A stretch of 31,171 nucleotides of DNA from positions 1 through 31,171 of the IMG/VR virus record IMGVR_UViG_3300007755_000009; one strand, 5' to 3'. The DNA comes from a virus. Shown piece by piece: positions 7,113 through 13,419 of this stretch. The position numbers and the translations under genes were made by a program. The notes beneath the pieces are model-generated. The model had not been told where the DNA came from. It saw only the letters and a program-made list of their open reading frames with translations, and did not search any database. Positions within the stretch are counted from its first letter, which is position 1; every line of letters begins with the position of its first letter.

Positions 7113-7474
7113 TACCCGTTGAAAGTTACGAAGAATTACCTCAGCCCGTAAGAGCTATGGCTAAAAACTTCTATGAAGCAGATGTCAATGAGCCCGAAGT
7201 GTACGAGGTTGATATGGAAGAATACGATAACTTAGCAACTACCGATGATGTAGTTACTCAATTGCTTTTTTGGCGTAATGAGCATAAGTTCTATGCAGTA
7301 GTAGCAGGAGATGCTAAACGAAAAATACAATCTAAACATATTGTACATGATCCTTACTATAAACCATGTGCTATTCTTGCCTTTTATGAAATAGATGAAA
7401 CTATGATTCCTTTATGGAATCAAAAGTATTCTAATAAAACTATTACAAAAGGTATACTGGAAATGGATGTCTAA
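7109..7474 (+). CDS. Hypothetical protein
   Basis: 121 residues, acidic, unrecognised. An N-terminal YEELPQPVRAMAKNFYEADV stretch leads to an alpha/beta domain with aromatic residues (QLLFWRNEHKFYAVVAG). It overlaps the ClpP-like gene by ATGA, and its last codons overlap the next gene by 8 bases, so it belongs to the same translationally coupled run. Confidence 0.5.
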   Translation: MIPVESYEELPQPVRAMAKNFYEADVNEPEVYEVDMEEYDNLATTDDVVTQLLFWRNEHKFYAVVAGDAKRKIQSKHIVHDPYYKPCAILAFYEIDETMIPLWNQKYSNKTITKGILEMDV

Positions 7475-7688
7475 TCATTCTCTAGTAAGATATATACCTA
7501 TGCGGAAAGAATTATGTTCTTTAGCTAAAAAAGGTAAATTAGATTTCTTAAAAGAATACAAAGAGATTAAAATGTTTCTTAAGTTATATAAGGATTCTGG
7601 ACCTAGGTGTAATTATCTACTAAGTGTGTGTAAAGTGATAGATATGGATCCAGAAATAAAGGCACAAATAGAGGCTTTGAATGAGTAA
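7467..7688 (+). CDS. Small basic helical protein
   Basis: 73 residues, Lys/Leu-rich and predicted helical (LAKKGKLDFLKEYKEIKMFLKLY), with two Cys near the C-terminus (RCNYLLSVCKVIDM). No domain recognised. The ATG at 7467 overlaps the end of the previous gene and the stop overlaps the next start by 8 bases. Confidence 0.5.
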   Translation: MSNHSLVRYIPMRKELCSLAKKGKLDFLKEYKEIKMFLKLYKDSGPRCNYLLSVCKVIDMDPEIKAQIEALNE

Positions 7689-8472
7689 AGATGACATAAC
7701 TAATAAGGACATAGTTCCCGATAAGGTAGAAAAAGCTTTGGCTAAGATGGGTAAAGATGACCTAGTGGCCTTAGTTGATCTACCTAAAACAACAGAGATT
7801 GAAAAGATACTTGCTGCCTATCCTGAAGAGGTTAGGGAGGATATAAAGCTTAGTAGAAAGCAAGTGACAAGCTTGTTAAAGCATTCTAAGATCTCTACTT
7901 TCGGAGTAAATAATACTTTACCCATGCTGTGTCATGGCGAGGAGTGTCCAGTATATAAGACTTGTTTCTTTTATAAAGCTGGAATTGCTCCCAAGGGGGA
8001 ACGCTGTCCCGATGAAATTATGTATCTAGATCAAATGATACCTCAGTTAATTACTGATATGGGTGTTGACTTAGAAAATTATTTAGAAGTAAGTATGGTA
8101 CAAGAATATGCAGCAGCCTTACTCGATAAACGGAGAGCACAGAATATGATAGCTTTATATGGAGATGTAAAAGAAGTAGCAACTAGCGTTATTCAAGCCA
8201 CAGGTACGGCTTTGTATACAGAGCAGGCTACTCCTTATGTAGACATAAAAGCTAGATCTTCTAAACTTTTAACACAACTAAGAAAAGAATTATTAGCAAC
8301 AAGAGAACAACGTGCTAAGTATAAACTTACGGATGAAACAGATCCTTCAACAAGGGCTGCAGAAATGCGTGAGAAATTTGAAAAATTAGTTGAAATAGAG
8401 CAAGAAGAAAAAAAGATCACCGAACAGAGTCTTGACGAAGCCTTTAAAGAGGATGTGAAAAATGATAGCTAA
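7681..8472 (+). CDS. Cys-rich DNA-packaging-like protein, candidate small terminase
   Basis: 263 residues. The N-terminal 70 residues are helical and charged. Cys84, Cys89, Cys95 and Cys109 (CHGEECPVYKTC, then PKGERCPDE) form a likely metal-binding knuckle. The following helical part includes ATGTALYTEQATPYVDIKA, then LRKELLATREQRAKYKL. This resembles the C-terminal region of P27-type small terminases, which carries a 'G...y...P' stretch before a terminal Leu/Arg helix. The C-terminus is a charged coiled coil. It lies upstream of the large terminase in a phage that otherwise shows no small subunit. The small-terminase idea rests on this loose resemblance and on position. A metal-binding virion protein is the alternative. 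Confidence 0.4.
   Translation: MSKDDITNKDIVPDKVEKALAKMGKDDLVALVDLPKTTEIEKILAAYPEEVREDIKLSRKQVTSLLKHSKISTFGVNNTLPMLCHGEECPVYKTCFFYKAGIAPKGERCPDEIMYLDQMIPQLITDMGVDLENYLEVSMVQEYAAALLDKRRAQNMIALYGDVKEVATSVIQATGTALYTEQATPYVDIKARSSKLLTQLRKELLATREQRAKYKLTDETDPSTRAAEMREKFEKLVEIEQEEKKITEQSLDEAFKEDVKNDS
7692..7701 (+). promoter_or_regulatory. TGACATAACT motif inside a gene start
   Basis: Exact copy 11 bases inside the coding start of the gene at 7681, where GAC ATA ACT encodes Asp-Ile-Thr. A further GGACATAG follows. It could drive the genes from 8462 onward or be a coincidence of coding. Confidence 0.35.
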
Positions 8473-9085
8473 ATCTACATTAGCCGTAATGGCTGGGTTA
8501 GGAGCCGCCGGAATGGCCGGATCATGGTTAAATAGCCCCGGAAAGAGTGTAGCAAAGACTCCGGGAAGCCAAAGTATGACATCTTCAAAAGCATTTAGAG
8601 AAGCGGGTTTTTGGAGAAGACAGGCAACTGTCGCTACCTTAGGTATTACAGGACAGGGTGTTGGAGGAATTGGCGCTCTTACTGGCTATTGGGGAGAAAG
8701 ACTTCCTGATATTGCTAAGTCTACTATGACTAAACCAGTCGGAGTAGGTGCAGTTACAGGTGCCGGAATTGGGCTAGCAGGTTCGTTACTAATAGGTGCT
8801 TTTTCTAAGACACCTATAGGAGGAGCAGCTCTCGCAGCAACTGGTATTGGCGCTGTAGCAGGAGCATATACAGCTCGAAAAGTTCAATTACAAGTAGTTA
8901 ATGCCGCTAATACAGCAAGACGAGCAGCATACCAGAAACAAGTTCCAGGTAACCGTGCTAGAGGAGGAGGAGCAGGTTATCGTATGTGGTCAAATCAGCG
9001 CACTAAGGGTAAACCAGGGCATTTAGGTATGAGTGGAAGTTTGCCTTTTGCAATGCACAAAGCCAGACATAGGAGTACAGTATAA
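8462..9085 (+). CDS. Gly/Ala-rich hydrophobic protein, possible ejection or inner virion protein
   Basis: 207 residues. Several Gly/Ala-rich hydrophobic segments (about 8-22, 57-75, 96-138) contain repeated small-x-x-x-small patterns typical of helix packing in membranes. A basic stretch follows (ARKVQLQVVNAANTARRAAY) and the tail is Gly/Arg-rich (RARGGGAGYRMW, then FAMHKARHRSTV). It overlaps the upstream gene by 11 bases and the next gene by one base. Paired Gly-rich membrane-active proteins next to packaging genes are often pilot or ejection proteins that enter the host envelope. That role is inferred, not shown. Confidence 0.5.
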   Translation: MIAKSTLAVMAGLGAAGMAGSWLNSPGKSVAKTPGSQSMTSSKAFREAGFWRRQATVATLGITGQGVGGIGALTGYWGERLPDIAKSTMTKPVGVGAVTGAGIGLAGSLLIGAFSKTPIGGAALAATGIGAVAGAYTARKVQLQVVNAANTARRAAYQKQVPGNRARGGGAGYRMWSNQRTKGKPGHLGMSGSLPFAMHKARHRSTV

Positions 9086-10128
9086 TGCCTTTACAGACAG
9101 AAGCTAGTGTTATGAGCAAAGCTCTTACAGGCACAGGGGGAGGCCTTGCAGTGGGTGGCGCTTATATGGGAATTGAAGGCGCTACAGGTGTAAATCCTCT
9201 AAGCCTGATGCCTACCCCGTGGACAGGTGCTATGTATGGTGGGTTTATCTTTAATCCACTTACAGCAGCTAAAATGGCCAAGCAGGGTATTTTTGGTGCT
9301 GGAGGTGACTTTGTTGGAAAAGTTAATAAAATTCCTAAAGGTTTAGCAAAAGGATATTACACTACGCCTAACTTATTCGGGGACGGCGGAAGAATGTATA
9401 AAGCAGGTACCGCAGCAACTACTCGTTTTGGGGGAATGCTTGGTTATAAAACTTTGCTCCTAGGTATGGGAGAAGGCGCTGGTATGGGAGCTAGAGCTTC
9501 TATTGGCAACGTTATGCTTTCCGGTATACAAGCTTTAGGACAGGGTATTTCTGCTAAAAGCACTGACTGGGCAAAATATGAATTTGTACAGACTATGTCT
9601 AATGCTAGAAGTTTGGGATTAGCAGGAATGGCAAACTTGTCCGAAAAGAGTGTAGGCTCCACAGTTGGTAAAGATTTAATAGCAAGCAAGCTATACAAAA
9701 TGGGAGGAGTAGACGTGGCCGGTGCTAAAGTTATAGAGTCTGGGGTAAAAGGAAAAACTACAGTTAATATTACAAAAGATATGATGAAAAAGGGATTACA
9801 AGTAGGTGCTACAAGCGGAGGTGCTCGTTTATTTACAGCAGCTTTAGGATTATACTCTACATATGCCTGGTTTGAATTATTTGGAGGTATAGCAAAGGCA
9901 GCAGGAAGTATTGCTGTAGAAGGAGTAGGAGAAGCAGCTAGATCTTTTTTTCAATATGTAAAAGAAATTCAACGTCCAGAGTTTGGAAGAGGACGTTTAC
10001 ATATGGCTATGGCATCTGCTGGAGCTGCAACAGAAAGGCAACGAGCAGTCCGAGCTACGTATGGTAATAAAATTAATCCAACAAATAGATTAATGGGTAC
10101 AGAAGCAATGTACCATCATTCAAGATAA
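9085..10128 (+). CDS. Gly/Ala-rich hydrophobic protein, second of a pair
   Basis: 347 residues, same character as the preceding gene: many Gly-Ala-Met hydrophobic segments (about 14-40, 122-150, 240-275) separated by basic loops. The C-terminal part is basic and helical (GRGRLHMAMASAGAATERQR, ending EAMYHHSR). It starts by TAATG overlap with the upstream gene, so the two are probably made in fixed ratio. It may be a paralogue or partner of that protein. A membrane-penetrating ejection protein is the best guess; no enzyme domain is visible. Confidence 0.5.
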   Translation: MPLQTEASVMSKALTGTGGGLAVGGAYMGIEGATGVNPLSLMPTPWTGAMYGGFIFNPLTAAKMAKQGIFGAGGDFVGKVNKIPKGLAKGYYTTPNLFGDGGRMYKAGTAATTRFGGMLGYKTLLLGMGEGAGMGARASIGNVMLSGIQALGQGISAKSTDWAKYEFVQTMSNARSLGLAGMANLSEKSVGSTVGKDLIASKLYKMGGVDVAGAKVIESGVKGKTTVNITKDMMKKGLQVGATSGGARLFTAALGLYSTYAWFELFGGIAKAAGSIAVEGVGEAARSFFQYVKEIQRPEFGRGRLHMAMASAGAATERQRAVRATYGNKINPTNRLMGTEAMYHHSR

Positions 10129-10139
10129 TAGGAATAGTT

Positions 10140-10307
10140 ATGGTAAAAGTTACACCTAAACATGAAAACGAATCTGTAGAGGGAATGCTTCGCAGATTTA
10201 AGAAAAAAGTCGATCAATCAGGAGTTATGCAAGAACTTTGGCACAGAAGATTTTATATAAAACCAAGTCTAAGGCACAAATTCAAAAAAGTAAAACCCTG
10301 GTCTTAG
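10140..10307 (+). CDS. rpsU-like: Ribosomal protein bS21 (phage-encoded)
   Basis: 55 residues. Sequence features of bS21 are clear: the basic N-terminus VKVTPKHENESVEGMLRRFK (ESVEGMLRRFKKKV matches the family's E-x-hydrophobic-x-x-hLRRFK helix), GVMQELWHRRFYIKPS (family G-hydrophobic-x-E-x-x-R-R-x-FYxKPS), and a Lys/Arg-rich end. AGGAATAG sits just upstream at good spacing. bS21 binds the 30S platform next to the 3' end of 16S rRNA and assists initiation. Phage copies are known in some large and marine phages and are thought to replace host bS21 and bias translation. It lies between the hydrophobic pair and an intein-like gene that overlaps its end in the -1 frame. Confidence 0.9.
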   Translation: MVKVTPKHENESVEGMLRRFKKKVDQSGVMQELWHRRFYIKPSLRHKFKKVKPWS

Positions 10308-11077
10308 GCCAAGGTCAACTTTTAATGCTCGCTTCAGGTGAAATAGTTTCCATAGAAGATCTTGGAAACTATTCTCCTTATCCATCCATCATAGCCTGGA
10401 AAGATGAATTTACATTTAATCGTATTGTATCTATTAAAAAAGTTAAAGAAAATATTATGCATTTACGATCATCTCATGGTAGAAATTTATATTGCGGGAA
10501 AGATACAAAATTAACTCGCGGACCTCTTTGCAAAGAAGAGTACTTAACAGCGCAATCACTTAAAGAATATCCAGAAACTTTTAGAGGCTCTCCTAGGGAA
10601 GTTAATGCATGTGCTTTTAGGCATCTGCCCTTTTTTGGAACGTGGTCTCCTTCTAAACTATATTTAGATAGCCTAGGTAGTTCAATAATACGTGTTAATA
10701 ATAGTCGTCCTAACTACTACACAAAACAATGGGTACCCGCGGCTTTAACAAAATTAAGTCAAAGCGCCTTAACCTATATACTAGACAAATTTATTTTACC
10801 CTTACAAACATTAAAACACTTAACCACGGATAGTAAAGATATAATGATACAAACACTTAGTAAACTCTTTATACCTTTTGATGGACAAGTCAAAGGACAT
10901 AAAGCTGTACAAGGATGCGGTACTATTAAATTACCTGAAATATGTAAAGAGCTACCGGTGCTAAAAAAGGAAAGTATGCGTTTTGTAGAAGATACAGAGC
11001 AAACAGCTTTCATGCTTACTTTTGAAAATAATTCATCTCCCATAATTAGCGGATTACTTATATGTCTGAACAAATAG
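10238..11077 (+). CDS. Free-standing degenerate intein-like (Hint/DOD) protein
   Basis: 279 residues if started at TTG 10238; the first ATG is 10325 (residue 30). Residues about 18-108 read as an intein N-terminal Hint region: TLVLGQGQLLML, SGEIVSIEDL, then a strand-rich part with RIVSIKKVKENIMHLRSSHG and LYCGKDTKLT followed by EEYLTAQSL. Residues about 164-215 (QWVPAALTKLSQSALTYILD, then TTDSKDIMIQTLSKLFIPF) resemble the second half of a LAGLIDADG (DOD) endonuclease. The end (QTAFMLTFENNSSPIISGLL, then ICLNK) resembles blocks F and G. Splicing residues are lost: no Cys1, TxxH reads CGKD, the penultimate His is Leu, and there is no C-extein. It overlaps bS21 by 70 bases and the terminase by 16. 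Confidence 0.6.
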   Translation: MAQKILYKTKSKAQIQKSKTLVLGQGQLLMLASGEIVSIEDLGNYSPYPSIIAWKDEFTFNRIVSIKKVKENIMHLRSSHGRNLYCGKDTKLTRGPLCKEEYLTAQSLKEYPETFRGSPREVNACAFRHLPFFGTWSPSKLYLDSLGSSIIRVNNSRPNYYTKQWVPAALTKLSQSALTYILDKFILPLQTLKHLTTDSKDIMIQTLSKLFIPFDGQVKGHKAVQGCGTIKLPEICKELPVLKKESMRFVEDTEQTAFMLTFENNSSPIISGLLICLNK

Positions 11078-13419
11078 AAAAACCTATATTAGACGATGAA
11101 CAATTACTAGAAGCTAAGATTTTGGCAGACCCAGTTTACTTTGCTGAAATATATTTACGATCTCCCTCTAATCCCAATGAACCCCTAGAATTACGCTCCT
11201 ACCAGAAGAAGATATTAAGAGATAGAGCCTCTAAAAGAATTCTTAGAATTGGCCGTCGTGTTGGTAAATCTGTAACTATAGCTGTAGAAGCTATTTGGAA
11301 AGCTTATACTAATAAATATAGGGAGATTCTTATAGTTGCAGGCTATGATTCGCAGGTTCAAACTGTGTTTAATCTTATTAAGAACATGGTTAATGAATCT
11401 CCTGAAGTTTCCAAATCAATTGAGGGAACTAGAATGCGTCCTTACGAAATAAAATTTAAGAATAATTCTATTATTATGGGTTTTGTTGGAAATAATGCTG
11501 TTCGTGGTAAATGTCTTCCCGGCGATACTTTAGTAGTGATGGCGGATGGAATAACATTAAAAGAAATTAAAGATATAAAAGAAGGTGATAAAGTTTTATC
11601 AGTAGACACGGAACTGACTGATAATAACGCTCGAGTTGGTACTGTTTCATCTATACACGATAACGGAATAAAAGATATATATGCTATTGAAAGCAGTAGT
11701 GAGCGCAGATTACATTTAACAGAAAACCATAAAGTTATGGCAATGTATAGAGGATGGATAGAGGCTAAAGATTTAAATACTGAGGAGGACCAGGGTAGTA
11801 AATCAGATTTTATAGCAACAGTACATCCTAATGGAAAAGCTTATTGGACAAGAGTTCAGAAATTTCATAAAATTGGAAAAGCAAAAACATATGATCTTAC
11901 AATTGACAAATATCATAATTTTATAGCCTTTAATCAAATTCCAAATTCTAGCGGTGCCGTAGTTACCCCTTATGGAGCAGATGCATTATCTTCTTTTAAA
12001 ATAGATGGCTTACACTCCGGAGGATTTCTTGTACATAACTCAGCTAGTGACTTATACATTGATGAGGTAGATTCTATTCCTAATGCCTTATTGGTAGAAG
12101 CAGTTCTTCCTATTGAGCAATCTTACACACATACTTCAATTACTGTGTCGGGTACTCCTACAGGTAAACGCGAATACTTTTATAATGTCAGTAAACATAA
12201 AGACGAAATGGGCTTTTCGGAGTGGCATATGCCTTCCAATGTTTCTCCCCAGTGGAGTGAAGAAAAAGCTAAACAAATTAGAATGGTTACTTCAGAGAGT
12301 CAATATCTTCATGAGTATATGGCAGAGTTTGGATCGATGGCTGAAGGTGTCTTTAAAAATCATTTTATTGATCAAAATTTATATGTCTATAGTTATAGTA
12401 GTTTGAAAGTAAATCCTAATAACTATTATATATTAGGGGTTGATTGGAATGAATCTCAGTTTGGAGTACAAGCAGTAATACTTGAATATATGAATGACAC
12501 AGAACACCTGCTACCCTATAATGGAGGAGAATGGAAAGATATCAACGGCGAGCCTAACAATCGAATTGAAAAGTCAGGCCTATTACGTGTATTCTATGCA
12601 GACGCTATTGATCCCGCTTCTTACACCAATATGGGTTCCGTTGACTTTATTTTAAAATTGATGAAAAAGATTCCTTTTAAATTAATGGCTTTTGATAAAG
12701 GACACGGGGAAGCTAATTATGAAATGTTACGTTTATCCTTAGAAAATGGAGTAGGCCCGATGGGGACATCATGTGCTGGTATGAAAAATTTTCTAAATAA
12801 TATGATATCAGTTGACATGGGAGGATCTACTGAAATTATTGATAAAATAACCGGAACTTCTACTAAAGCACCCACAAAAAATGTTATGGTGAAGAATGCC
12901 CAGTTAATGAATGAAAGTGGATTATTAGCTATTCCTGCGTGTGATTTAAAAGGTGGAATAGTTGAAGATGAGGAGCAAAAATTAATAGGACAAATGAGGG
13001 GTTATGTAGTAGAGCGAATTGGTAAGCAGGGAGAAGTGTATGCATCCACAGTTCGTGATGGCTTAGATCATAGATTAGATGCTATGATGCTAGGTATCTA
13101 TGCTTATACAATGGACACCTCAGTATTTCATAAAAGAGACTCTGATTTAGCTGCAGAAAATGTAGAAGGATTTGAAGGAATTTCTGCAGTAAAACCCGGA
13201 TGGAGAAGTGTGGAACAGAAAACTTTTAGACCAGAGGTACAACAACGGGATGACATGACTATATATAACCACGGGTCTATTTCACGCGGCGAACCTGAGG
13301 AATATGAATTAGATGGAAAGGGTAAACCTGTTCCTATAAAACAAAGAACTTTATTTAATCGTTCAGGTTTCAAACATACATCTAGATCAATTGTTAAACC
13401 AAAACGCAGGAGATTTTAA
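11062..13419 (+). CDS. terL: Terminase large subunit with in-frame mini-intein
   Basis: 785 residues before splicing and 609 after, a normal large-terminase length. The ATPase domain has Walker A GRRVGKS (64-70), and Walker B DLYIDEVDSI with Asp334/Glu335 directly after the intein. SITVSGTPTG (about 360) is the coupling motif. The RuvC-like nuclease has Asp461 in YILGVDWNESQFG, a middle acidic stretch near FYADAIDPAS and MAFDKGHGEANYEML, and DGLDHRLDAMMLGIY near the end. The protein drives DNA into the prohead by ATP hydrolysis and cuts the concatemer. The start overlaps the intein-like gene by 16 bases. Splicing of the intein is needed to join Walker A and Walker B regions, so packaging would depend on it. 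Confidence 0.93.
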   Translation: MSEQIEKPILDDEQLLEAKILADPVYFAEIYLRSPSNPNEPLELRSYQKKILRDRASKRILRIGRRVGKSVTIAVEAIWKAYTNKYREILIVAGYDSQVQTVFNLIKNMVNESPEVSKSIEGTRMRPYEIKFKNNSIIMGFVGNNAVRGKCLPGDTLVVMADGITLKEIKDIKEGDKVLSVDTELTDNNARVGTVSSIHDNGIKDIYAIESSSERRLHLTENHKVMAMYRGWIEAKDLNTEEDQGSKSDFIATVHPNGKAYWTRVQKFHKIGKAKTYDLTIDKYHNFIAFNQIPNSSGAVVTPYGADALSSFKIDGLHSGGFLVHNSASDLYIDEVDSIPNALLVEAVLPIEQSYTHTSITVSGTPTGKREYFYNVSKHKDEMGFSEWHMPSNVSPQWSEEKAKQIRMVTSESQYLHEYMAEFGSMAEGVFKNHFIDQNLYVYSYSSLKVNPNNYYILGVDWNESQFGVQAVILEYMNDTEHLLPYNGGEWKDINGEPNNRIEKSGLLRVFYADAIDPASYTNMGSVDFILKLMKKIPFKLMAFDKGHGEANYEMLRLSLENGVGPMGTSCAGMKNFLNNMISVDMGGSTEIIDKITGTSTKAPTKNVMVKNAQLMNESGLLAIPACDLKGGIVEDEEQKLIGQMRGYVVERIGKQGEVYASTVRDGLDHRLDAMMLGIYAYTMDTSVFHKRDSDLAAENVEGFEGISAVKPGWRSVEQKTFRPEVQQRDDMTIYNHGSISRGEPEEYELDGKGKPVPIKQRTLFNRSGFKHTSRSIVKPKRRRF
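11512..12039 (+). mobile_element. Mini-intein in terminase large subunit (residues 151-326)
   Basis: 176 residues. It starts with Cys1 (CLPGDTLVVMADG, block A), has the block B Thr70-x-x-His73 (LTENHKVMA), block F (KTYDLTIDKYHNFIA, 125-139) and block G (GGFLVHN, Asn176), and is followed by Ser+1. All residues for standard class 1 splicing are present. No endonuclease domain is present, so it cannot home alone. Insertion is between the VRGK and SASDLYIDE segments, just before Walker B, a conserved site also used by other terminase inteins. Unusually, about 30 residues (140-170 of the intein) separate blocks F and G, which are normally adjacent. Confidence 0.92.

Noticed and set aside
12113-12406. 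Alternate-frame open frame inside the terminase
   Set aside because: Terminase coding is strong through this region and the alternate product has no recognisable features.
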